A stretch of 64,000 bases of DNA, from positions 124,933,965 to 124,997,964 of the forward strand of contig OX578140.1 of NCBI GenBank assembly GCA_951213105.1, written 5' to 3'. The stretch's first letter is position 1. Each line of letters begins with the position of its first letter. Positions 33,231-40,091 of the stretch are shown here, one piece after another. Position numbers and translations under genes: made by a program. The notes beneath the pieces are model-generated. The model made no database searches and was not told the origin of the DNA. It saw only the letters and a list, made by a program, of their open reading frames with translations. This DNA is from Amaurobius ferox (lineage: Eukaryota; Arthropoda; Arachnida; Araneae; Amaurobiidae).

Positions 33231-33440
33231 TTATATACCCTGACTATAATCACACGATCACTTATCTGCAATCATGTGATGACAGATCACGTGAGAAGAC
33301 TTATCGTATATCACAGGGTGCTGGCTGATCACGTGGTCATAGGGTGATGTCAGATCATGTGAGAACACTTATCTATCATTATATGATTATGCCAGATCAC
33401 GTGACAACGCTTATCGCATATCACATGGTGATGACACCTT
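33231..33440 (-). promoter_or_regulatory. TATA box and E-box cluster upstream of the PC4-like gene
   Basis: On the minus strand GGGTATATAA (33231-33240) lies about 80 nt upstream of the ATG at 33150. Beyond it are three CACGTG palindromes (33288, 33330, 33398) and three CATGTG/CACATG variants (33273, 33356, 33422) in a partly repeated block with CAGATCACGTGA at 33283, 33351 (CATGTGA form) and 33393. CACGTG is the classic E-box for bHLH factors. Use as a host-factor-driven early promoter is inference. Confidence 0.6.
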
Positions 33441-33660
33441 GTAAATATATCCCTCCCTACCATATAAGGTCATGGAATGCACCCTTCTCCCGCTTATCGA
33501 CACATGGTTTGTGATAAGCTTTTACTGATAATGTCCACCCAATGAGTCATTCGGAGTTGAACGCTCGACAGAGTAGGTCGCTTATGTTGGTATGTATACA
33601 TTTTTATAATTTATAAGTGTGTTAGAAATAAAGACACATCATATTTCATTTACACATACT
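33441..33660. other. Intergenic region of Polinton
   Basis: A spacer between the E-box cluster and the end of the late gene cluster. No frame or motif was recognised except AT-rich sequence near the polyadenylation signal. Confidence 0.5.
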
Positions 33661-33666
33661 TTTATT
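33661..33666 (-). terminator. Polyadenylation signal overlapping end of late cluster
   Basis: A minus-strand AATAAA overlaps or directly follows the TAA stop of the 211-aa gene. It is well placed to end the long transcript of the capsid cluster. Such compact use of the stop region is common in small viral genomes. Confidence 0.5.
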
Positions 33667-34297
33667 TAAAGTTCAACCACTTTACATTTTTTCTAGTTCT
33701 TGTGGGTGTACTTTTGTAGGGATGGGCATATACATGCTTGTTCTTTACATAGTGTCGTGGAATGTTCATTTCATCTAATGCTGCTAGAAATGCTTCTTTG
33801 GCCACAACCTCGCTCTTCCTGTTGGTGAATATCAGATTAAAAAGGTCTACAATGTTGGATTTGGGAACAATGTCTCGATGATGTAGAATTTGCCCTCTGT
33901 CATTCCAATCCAATATATCTGGATGTCTTTTGATGAGTGAAATCATTTCATTGGCATATCTTTTTAATTTTGCAGGCACACTGTTTAATAGAACAGCATC
34001 ATAGCTGTTTACAGAGTCTTTGGTAATCTTTTCAGATTTTTCCTTTTTAATTAATATTTTTTCTTCAGGGATATCCTGCTCCTCTTGGATCGACGCTTGA
34101 ATGGGCGTGTTGAAAGAATTCATCTTTAGTTTCTTTTGCAAAAGTTCGTAATATAGTTTCACTTTATCGTCTTCGCCGAGAGAACTGTTTAAAATGCGAG
34201 CCATTTCCTTGTCGAAAGTGGTCATATGCTTCTCGCTGGGTACATGTTTGGAGAGAGACTCTTCGGGAATCAATGCATATTTTTTAGCGTGCTCCAT
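33662..34297 (-). CDS. Polinton-associated protein of unknown function (211 aa)
   Basis: The start ATG is at 34297 (MEHAKKYALIPEESL). The N-terminal 90 residues are charged and probably flexible. The C-terminal half has a compact conserved-looking domain: LLNSVPAKLKRYANEMISLI, HPDILDWNDRGQI, then PKSNIVDLFNLIFTNRK and a basic end with ARTRKNVKWL-like sequence (TRTRKNVKWLNFK). I recall similar proteins with a SNIVDL motif in other Polintons and adintovirus-like genomes, without an assigned function. Its position at the end of the capsid cluster and its basic tail suggest a virion or DNA-associated role. It overlaps the upstream gene by 14 nt. Confidence 0.75.
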   Translation of the reverse strand: MEHAKKYALIPEESLSKHVPSEKHMTTFDKEMARILNSSLGEDDKVKLYYELLQKKLKMNSFNTPIQASIQEEQDIPEEKILIKKEKSEKITKDSVNSYDAVLLNSVPAKLKRYANEMISLIKRHPDILDWNDRGQILHHRDIVPKSNIVDLFNLIFTNRKSEVVAKEAFLAALDEMNIPRHYVKNKHVYAHPYKSTPTRTRKNVKWLNFK

Positions 34298-34613
34298 TAA
34301 AAAGTGTTGAAATCACACTCAATGCTGCTGGAATCAATAAGTTTAAAAATCCACCTTTTTGAATGAGGAGTTTTCGTTTCTGGTACAGAGGTTTACGTCT
34401 CTGTGCCAATTCTCGCAACGTAGTCTTGTGTTTACGGAGCTTGACTTTTTGATGCTTCGTGAGAGGAATATTCCCTTTTAATGTGTTGAGACTACACTCG
34501 CAGAGAGCCTTTATACAAGAAGATGGAATTTTTTTCAGTAGATTCTTTCGTAATTTCGAGGGGCAAATTTGCAGCAGCTGCAACTGACTTAGTTGTTCTT
34601 GGGTGAGCGTCAT
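34284..34613 (-). CDS. Small basic Polinton protein with hydrophobic C-terminus
   Basis: This 109-aa protein starts at 34613 (MTLTQEQLSQLQLL). It has an N-terminal helix-rich part, a CIKALCECSLNTLKGNIPLT block, a strongly basic middle (KHQKVKLRKHKTTLRE and RRKPLYQKRKLLI) and a C-terminal GGFLNLLIPAALSVISTLF segment that could insert in or disturb membranes. Proteins of this layout (CECxLNxLKGN, basic, QKGGF plus hydrophobic tail) recur in Polintons by my recollection. A virion core or membrane-active role is inferred. The gene follows the ATPase by 38 nt and overlaps the next gene by 14 nt. Confidence 0.78.
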   Translation of the reverse strand: MTLTQEQLSQLQLLQICPSKLRKNLLKKIPSSCIKALCECSLNTLKGNIPLTKHQKVKLRKHKTTLRELAQRRKPLYQKRKLLIQKGGFLNLLIPAALSVISTLFNGAR

Positions 34614-34651
34614 CTTTACAAGTGAAGAAAAGACACCGGCACATTATGTTT

Positions 34652-35320
34652 TTATGCAAAAATGTGTCTCGCTTGGTAGACATATTGCGTCTGCCCCGGT
34701 AAAATATTAGTCCGCAATCGCATTTCTTCCGGTGTTTCACTCCGCAAATCTATAAACAGATATGAATAGGGTTTTTTAGTGGCGTCTTCATACACTTCTT
34801 GAAAATATCGAGTCTGCCTGGGATACAACTGTTTTCCCAAGTGCGTGATTTGACTCAAATCTCTTCGATTTTTACAGAGAAGGAGGTAGTGGGCGTTTAA
34901 TGTAATTTCACGCATTTCTTTTCCTTTGTGAAAAAAATTTTGTGTGATAAACACGACACTCAGATTCATGTGGTGACTTCCCTTTGTAAATAAATGCGTT
35001 AAGCGTTTATCGCTGCCACACTCGGACATTAGATCGTCTATAATAAAAAGCGTATTGGATTCCAAATACTCTCGATAATTCCCGGGTAGCCCTTCCACAA
35101 AAGTAACATCGGGAATTTCATCGTAAAGTGGTTGGTGGATTCCATAAAACCATACAATTTTATCGATGGGTGGTGAAAACATCTCCCGCTTGTGTTTTAA
35201 CAAATCGCGAACAAAGAAACTTTTTCCGCAACCCGTGGGACCTGAAATGACCATTGTGAAAGGATGTTGCATAGTCGGAAACTCCATGGTAAATGAGGAC
35301 ACAGGTTTGTTCACATCCAT
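34652..35320 (-). CDS. Packaging ATPase (FtsK/A32 type)
   Basis: The protein is 222 aa from the ATG at 35320. A P-loop GPTGCGKS sits at residues 27-34, a Walker B LFIIDD at 91-96, and a VVFITQN motif at 122-128 fits the sensor segment of the FtsK/HerA-type packaging ATPases. This family pumps double-stranded DNA into preformed capsids in Polintons, virophages and poxviruses. The length fits the family, and no stop or frameshift is seen. The start codon comes 2 nt after the protease stop, so both are probably read from one transcript. Confidence 0.95.
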   Translation of the reverse strand: MDVNKPVSSFTMEFPTMQHPFTMVISGPTGCGKSFFVRDLLKHKREMFSPPIDKIVWFYGIHQPLYDEIPDVTFVEGLPGNYREYLESNTLFIIDDLMSECGSDKRLTHLFTKGSHHMNLSVVFITQNFFHKGKEMREITLNAHYLLLCKNRRDLSQITHLGKQLYPRQTRYFQEVYEDATKKPYSYLFIDLRSETPEEMRLRTNILPGQTQYVYQARHIFA

Positions 35321-35322
35321 AT

Positions 35323-35799
35323 TTATTGGTAAAAAGGTGTAGCAATCTTAAAATGCTTGGTTACAAAATTATAAATTTTTATGTCATTAGATAGTTCGTT
35401 GGGTACAAAAGATAACATAAAATCTTTCAGAGAAGTTCCGCGACATCTAGAATATAAATAATAAATACAATAGTGACCACAGACGGCCGTGACATTGCTT
35501 TGCAGGGGCATACAATTATAGTCCATGCATTGAAAAGATGATACGTAGTCTGATATAGCTCCGTCAAAAGTGTCGGGTGAGTGTCCATAAGAATCGAAAA
35601 ATTCTATACAATCTCGAAAAGGCAAGTAAAAGGCTAACCAGTGGCTGCCAGGTTCTGTCGATGAGTCCACATTAGCCACGAAACAGGTGGGATATCGTTC
35701 AAACTTTTCAGGTAGATTGTCACTTGCAAAAACACCTAAAAAGGAATCACTCGTAAAAATGTTCTTGGATAGTGCTTTGTTCAACTGCTTGGTATCCAT
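35323..35799 (-). CDS. Adenovirus-type cysteine protease
   Basis: This 158-aa protein starts at 35799. The catalytic set of the adenovirus-type (C5, Ulp1-like) fold is visible: His53 in GSHWLAF, Asp69 in EFFDSYG, Gln100 in PLQS and Cys107 in VCGHYCIYYL. Such proteases mature capsid and core proteins during virion assembly. The length is typical, somewhat below the adenovirus enzyme. The gene sits between capsid protein and ATPase with spacers of 6 and 2 nt. All catalytic residues are kept, so an active enzyme is expected. Confidence 0.95.
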   Translation of the reverse strand: MDTKQLNKALSKNIFTSDSFLGVFASDNLPEKFERYPTCFVANVDSSTEPGSHWLAFYLPFRDCIEFFDSYGHSPDTFDGAISDYVSSFQCMDYNCMPLQSNVTAVCGHYCIYYLYSRCRGTSLKDFMLSFVPNELSNDIKIYNFVTKHFKIATPFYQ

Positions 35800-35805
35800 T
35801 TTTTT

Positions 35806-37113
35806 TTAATTGGCAAAATCACACAGAATGTGACGAGACTTGTTAATTTCAATCACGTTTTCAAATTCCGCATACACCAAGATGGAAATGGTTTCTCGAA
35901 GAGCTTTAGAAAATTTCACTTCTACCCGTAAATTACCTTGTTGCTGTAAATTCATATGGGGACCATCACACATGTCGGGCGACAAATCAAAAGCATACAA
36001 AGTATATCCTGCTGCAAATTCGTCTCGGGTCAGGTGAATTCCCTTGTCTTGGTTAAATCCGGGGAACAGAGTGTGATACGCACGAATGTAGTTGTTGTCT
36101 TCAAAGTTTAATTCTAAAGGCTTGCTTGGAACTGGATTGCCGTCTACGTAAACACTTAAAAAGTTTACGTGTTGATGGTCTAGAAAAAATGGATTTAATG
36201 CATATTGTCCATTCATAGCAGCATTATTAAGGCATGCAATAACCACTCTTTTTGGCATAACACCCAAAAAGACATTATCTTGCATAAAAGACCAACTTCC
36301 TTTCGACACTGAATATGTTTTGCATAATACACGATCTATAGGATACTTTGCTAAATTCTTTTCCAAGGCTTGGACGTGTCCTAATAATACTCCGGGGCTT
36401 ACTTTAACTTTTCGAACAAACATGGAAGCGTGCTCTAACAAAACTTTGTAGTCGGGTTTGGGGGCGTTGGACACTAAACAAAAATCAGATTTGCTTCGTG
36501 TCATTTTTATTTTCAAATCCACCAAATTCAACATGAGGCGATTTTGTTGAAATATATCGGAATGAATCTGTCCGATCATGTCCACAGTTCTACTTAATTT
36601 ACTCATTTCATATCTTTTTTTCAATCCTTCGTTGGAGTTCTCTGATAGAGGGTCTATATCACTCAGATTCGTATCTTTAAAGAAACATTCACAGGTGAGT
36701 AAACTTTTCTTGGCATCTGCTCCATAATTTAAAAGTGTTTCTATGTAGGCTCTGTAGGGATAGGTGTTGGTGGCTGAAGAAATCACTCGCTCGTTTAAAC
36801 TGACGTCTACTTGTGAGAATAACGAATGCAAAAACAAGTTCACGGGAGCTACCGATTCTTTATCAGGTAAAGGGGTTCCGTCCGATTTCACAATTTTCGC
36901 TTTAACATACAAGAATGAAGAACCCAAATCCATATATTCGTCTCCACTTCCCGATATGTTAAACTCTATGGGACCTCCATCTCGTATGTTAGACAGAGGG
37001 TGAAATTCTATAAAGTGGCCTTTTTCTATGGCCGTTTGGGTCGGTGGGGTCACAAATAAATCCAGTTCAGACTTGGTACAGGGAGTGGAATCTTTATGAA
37101 TCAATGTCGTCAT
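35806..37113 (-). CDS. Polinton major capsid protein (double jelly-roll type)
   Basis: The 435-aa protein starts at 37113. Early motifs are IEFHPLSNIRDGGPIEFNI, DYMDLGSSFLYVK-like sequence and APVNLFLHSLFSQVDVSLN, then NTYPYRAYIETLLNYG. This pattern is the one found in Polinton major capsid proteins (often annotated as F54H12.2-like), which structure predictions place in the double jelly-roll class of adenovirus and virophage capsids. Conserved NPF, DGNPVPSKPL and YTLYAFDLSPD segments follow towards the C-terminus. The frame is open throughout. Its ATG overlaps the stop of the core-like gene (ATGA), implying linked translation or separate transcripts. Confidence 0.93.
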   Translation of the reverse strand: MTTLIHKDSTPCTKSELDLFVTPPTQTAIEKGHFIEFHPLSNIRDGGPIEFNISGSGDEYMDLGSSFLYVKAKIVKSDGTPLPDKESVAPVNLFLHSLFSQVDVSLNERVISSATNTYPYRAYIETLLNYGADAKKSLLTCECFFKDTNLSDIDPLSENSNEGLKKRYEMSKLSRTVDMIGQIHSDIFQQNRLMLNLVDLKIKMTRSKSDFCLVSNAPKPDYKVLLEHASMFVRKVKVSPGVLLGHVQALEKNLAKYPIDRVLCKTYSVSKGSWSFMQDNVFLGVMPKRVVIACLNNAAMNGQYALNPFFLDHQHVNFLSVYVDGNPVPSKPLELNFEDNNYIRAYHTLFPGFNQDKGIHLTRDEFAAGYTLYAFDLSPDMCDGPHMNLQQQGNLRVEVKFSKALRETISILVYAEFENVIEINKSRHILCDFAN

Positions 37114-37544
37114 TCTGAGGAGAAAATATCGCGTGCTTTCACCTTCTTAGCAGCTGGAGAAATGATTCGATTTTTGGAGAGTCTCCTCTTTTTATGGAAT
37201 TTTTTTTTATGTCCAGAACCAATCATCGTTTTCATTTTACTCGCAGCCTTGTCTGTCAGATTACGTCCTCCCTCCTTCAAATGGCGTTGGGCAGCCGCTT
37301 TGAAATTCTCTCCTCTAGTTACGTCATTCAACACATTCACTCCGCTATGCCACATTTGTCTTCCGACGGCTTTCGCCCCCGACTTTAAAAGTGGAACAGC
37401 CGCTCTGAAAAAGGACCGAAAAAGGCTTCCAAAGCCATAGCCTTTCTGAAAAGTGCTTCCTTGGTAGTAATCAAGGCCTTGACCTGTTTGGTTAACATAA
37501 TAGTCTTCGAAGGATTTTTTACAGCATTCATAAGGAACATACAT
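37110..37544 (-). CDS. Basic core-like protein with amphipathic segment
   Basis: This 144-aa protein starts at 37544. It has a Gly/Phe-rich amphipathic segment (GYGFGSLFRSFFRAAVPLL, about residues 36-54), then KSGAKAVGRQMWHSGVN and a strongly basic end (SGHKKKFHKKRRLSKNR). The layout resembles small adenovirus core/membrane-lytic proteins and their counterparts in Polinton-type viruses. DNA condensation or help in membrane passage is inferred. It lies between penton and major capsid genes, and overlaps both by a few bases. Confidence 0.8.
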   Translation of the reverse strand: MYVPYECCKKSFEDYYVNQTGQGLDYYQGSTFQKGYGFGSLFRSFFRAAVPLLKSGAKAVGRQMWHSGVNVLNDVTRGENFKAAAQRHLKEGGRNLTDKAASKMKTMIGSGHKKKFHKKRRLSKNRIISPAAKKVKARDIFSSE

Positions 37545-38284
37545 TATGAGAGGTACTTTTGGCGAAAGTGTAGTTTCACGTATGAGCGTCCGCGTTCGAA
37601 TGGCGTCAATGCTCCTGTGTGCGTTCTTATAACGATTTCCAGAGTGTCGATCATTTTTCTACTCACGGGTAGGTAGTGAGGTCGATCGAATTTCATGGAA
37701 ACCAACTCCCCGTCATTTCCAGTGACTTTAACGATACGTAAAAGAGGCGCCACTACGTCGCCGACAATTTGCGGTTCTACAATGTCTGAATATACAAACA
37801 GTACACGATAATGTGCGTTTACATCTGCTACATAGATTCCTTCGCTCATCACTTCATGATCAGATTCTGAAGAAATAACCATGGGCTCGAAACCCAACAC
37901 TTGGGCTAAGCCATCTTGTAAAATCACTCTTGCCTTGTTCTTTACTTTAATGCGAACTCGTTTCGTGATAGGACTATAATTGAAGAATATCTTGTTTTGG
38001 TGTTCTTTAATGAATATAGCCTTTAAAACATCGGGAATGGTTTCGTAAAATCCAGGTGGGATTCTCCGTCCAATCATTTTAACATCACCTAGATCAAATC
38101 CGATAAAATTGTTCTGAGCAGTGATATTCATCCAGGTATGTGGGTATAAAAACTCTGTGAGTCCTATCTCCCATGCGCCCTTTAACTCTATGGGGACGGG
38201 CAATCTTGTAATAAAATGTGAAATTTTATTCTCCGGGAAAAAACTCATCGAGCTGTCGCTCGGTAGTGTCACGTAGAAACTCAT
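37544..38284 (-). CDS. Polinton minor capsid (penton-type) protein
   Basis: I take the ATG at 38284 (MSFYVTLPSDSSMSFFPENK), giving 246 aa; an upstream Met 24 codons earlier lacks similarity and would run close to the integrase stop. The order FPENKISHFITRLPVPIEL, WEIGLTEFLYP, then GFYETIPDVLKAI and later LPVSRKMIDTLEIVIRTHTG matches the single jelly-roll penton protein (PX-type) of Polintons. It would occupy the capsid vertices. The stop overlaps the next ATG (TAATG). Intact. Confidence 0.92.
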   Translation of the reverse strand: MSFYVTLPSDSSMSFFPENKISHFITRLPVPIELKGAWEIGLTEFLYPHTWMNITAQNNFIGFDLGDVKMIGRRIPPGFYETIPDVLKAIFIKEHQNKIFFNYSPITKRVRIKVKNKARVILQDGLAQVLGFEPMVISSESDHEVMSEGIYVADVNAHYRVLFVYSDIVEPQIVGDVVAPLLRIVKVTGNDGELVSMKFDRPHYLPVSRKMIDTLEIVIRTHTGALTPFERGRSYVKLHFRQKYLS

Positions 38285-38322
38285 CTTGGCGAATGATTTT
38301 TTAAATGTAGAGTTCCCCTCTT

Positions 38323-39363
38323 TTATAATGTGGATAAATGAGATGCAGGAATCCACTGGTTAAACTTGGCAGGGTATCCACGATATTTCACAAAATATTC
38401 CAAATGTTTTTTTCGATATCGTTTCTTTAAAACATGTTCGATCGGATATTCCTCTTTCATTCTCACTTTCTGCAATTCTTGCAAGTAAAAAGTTCCTTGA
38501 ATCACTTCTCCTAGTAAATCTTTAATTCTGTAAACAGCTGGCTCTCTTTTAACACATTCTGTAACTTTAAAAAGTTCTTTAGACCAGTTTGTTTCGTATC
38601 CCTTTTCAAAGGTCATTTTTGCTTTGGATACTCGCACAACATCTCCCTCGCTTAAAATACATTTTGAGACACGAGTGGGAAAATTTCTATAAAGGGTATT
38701 CCACACTTGTGCTTCATTATTCTTATTGACTTCAACAGGGGCTTTCTTAATGCTAGAGTGAAAAGTGTGATTATAACTGTGTATGAGCGAATCCATCACA
38801 TCCAAATAACGATATGTATTTTGACTGGTAAAGTATTTCCACATTTTCGATTTCAAGGTCCGATTAAAGCGCTCAATAACCGAGGCTTTTGTCGTGTTAA
38901 AAGTTGTAAAAAACTTCACTTTATTCTCTTTCAAATACCTCTGAAATTGTTTATTTTTAAATTCAGTACCTTGGTCTGTCTGTAATGATTTGGGAATACG
39001 TTCTGCGAATATGGTTTGAAAAGCCTCTAAAATATCTACTCCACGCTTTTGCTTTAGTGGTATTGCCCATGCGTATTTGGATAAAATGTCAATACAGGTC
39101 AAAATATACCGGAAACCGTCATTATGATTTTTCAATGAAGACATGTCGGCTAAATCCGCTTGCCATTGATGGTCTATGCCGTGTACAATTACACGATTCG
39201 TTAAAAATTTTCGTTGAACTGGCTTGTGCAGTGTGTAGGCGTCTACACTCTCCAACCATGCCTTTATATTCTTCTTGCTGACTTTTCCATGAAGAGCGCG
39301 ATATAAAGCATCTACTCCACCAAAGCTGGCAGGGTGTCGCGGGTCTTGATATGTTAAATCCAT
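38323..39363 (-). CDS. Retroviral-type integrase with C-terminal chromodomain
   Basis: The 346-aa protein starts at 39363. The rve catalytic core has Asp70 (HQWQADLADM), Asp130 (LQTDQGTEF) and Glu164 (SVIERFNRTL). It ends in a chromodomain (about 305-346: YPIEHVLKKRY, YFVKYRGYP, NQWIPASHL) that in related integrases binds modified histone tails and steers integration. No HHCC zinc finger is obvious at the N-terminus. It would process the AG...CT ends and make the 6-bp duplication seen here. Its ATG overlaps the stop of the 50-aa gene (TGATG). All three catalytic residues are present. Confidence 0.96.
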   Translation of the reverse strand: MDLTYQDPRHPASFGGVDALYRALHGKVSKKNIKAWLESVDAYTLHKPVQRKFLTNRVIVHGIDHQWQADLADMSSLKNHNDGFRYILTCIDILSKYAWAIPLKQKRGVDILEAFQTIFAERIPKSLQTDQGTEFKNKQFQRYLKENKVKFFTTFNTTKASVIERFNRTLKSKMWKYFTSQNTYRYLDVMDSLIHSYNHTFHSSIKKAPVEVNKNNEAQVWNTLYRNFPTRVSKCILSEGDVVRVSKAKMTFEKGYETNWSKELFKVTECVKREPAVYRIKDLLGEVIQGTFYLQELQKVRMKEEYPIEHVLKKRYRKKHLEYFVKYRGYPAKFNQWIPASHLSTL

Positions 39364-39515
39364 CAGCTTGCGAGGGAAATATTGACAGTATCATTCAAAT
39401 GTAATAAAATATTTCTTGGTAGTGTCACTCCTAATAAGACTTCCGACACGATGTATACCACAAACAGTAAGAAAAAATATACACATGTAATGATAACCTC
39501 TTCACGCGAAGCCAT
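39363..39515 (-). CDS. Small single-pass membrane protein
   Basis: From the Met at 39515 the product is 50 aa (MASREEVIITCVYFFLLFVV). Residues about 7-30 form one hydrophobic transmembrane helix, followed by a short tail with an NDT glycosylation-like site. A longer reading from 39578 overlaps the 63-aa gene and is less likely. The stop overlaps the integrase start. Small membrane proteins at this place are seen in Polinton-like viruses by my recollection, but function is unknown. Confidence 0.65.
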   Translation of the reverse strand: MASREEVIITCVYFFLLFVVYIVSEVLLGVTLPRNILLHLNDTVNISLAS

Positions 39516-39693
39516 CTTTCGAAATGAGACGTTCCTCTGTTTTATTCTTCTTATAAACACATGAAAATAATTTTTCAAATCTTAATATTCTATCTTTAAA
39601 TCGATATGCATCAATCTCCCAGAATCCTTTCCGATCTTCATCGTGGGGTATGTACACAATGTGTACGTAATCCGAAAAAGTGACACACTTCAT
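39502..39693 (-). CDS. Small conserved-type protein at head of Polinton cluster (63 aa)
   Basis: The product starts MKCVTFSDYVHIVYIPHDED and continues with WEIDAYRFKDRILRFEKLF. The VTFSDxVxVxxIP start and the RFKxRI helix resemble a short protein often encoded next to the integrase of Polintons and adintoviruses; this is recollection, not a search. It is the first gene of the minus-strand cluster and overlaps the membrane protein gene by 14 nt. Function unknown. Confidence 0.65.
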   Translation of the reverse strand: MKCVTFSDYVHIVYIPHDEDRKGFWEIDAYRFKDRILRFEKLFSCVYKKNKTEERLISKDGFA

Positions 39694-40091
39694 CTCGCTA
39701 AATTAAAAAAATTATTGAATAAATAATAAAGTTCTCTGCCAGTAGAGGGCGCCGCTAGTCATCTGAGTGGTTTAAATATGGTAGAGAAGGTTAAATAGCA
39801 AACTGTTATTAAGGGTCTATGGAGTAGTTGGCAGAGCGTTCACCAACTGGTCCATGGATGCTTTTAGTTCCAGGTTCGAACCCCGACACGAAAACTAAAT
39901 TTTACAACACATGAAAAAAAAAATTAAAGCATATATTAAAAAAAAAAAATCGTATATACATCTGAAATTATATATCAATCTCATTCAAACTTGTTTATTT
40001 TGTATCAGACCCTTGAAGTATCCAGTTAGTACAAATATATTATTATAAAAATAGTTGGCAGCACCTCATACTGCTGACGTCATTATTTAGT
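39694..40091. other. Upstream region of the late cluster, with tRNA-like block
   Basis: This is the presumed promoter region of the capsid/integrase cluster. No clear TATA box was found next to the 63-aa gene. On the plus strand 39817-39897 reads TAGTTGGCAGAGCGT (A-box-like) and later CCAGGTTCGAACCCC, an exact B-box-type GGTTCGAACCC, 60 nt apart. Stems pair poorly, so it looks like a polymerase III promoter remnant or tRNA-derived insert rather than a tRNA. Confidence 0.5.

Noticed and set aside
39122..39394. 90-codon frame overlapping the integrase N-terminus
   Set aside because: Shadow frame of the integrase gene. It has no domain, and the integrase frame carries the catalytic motifs.
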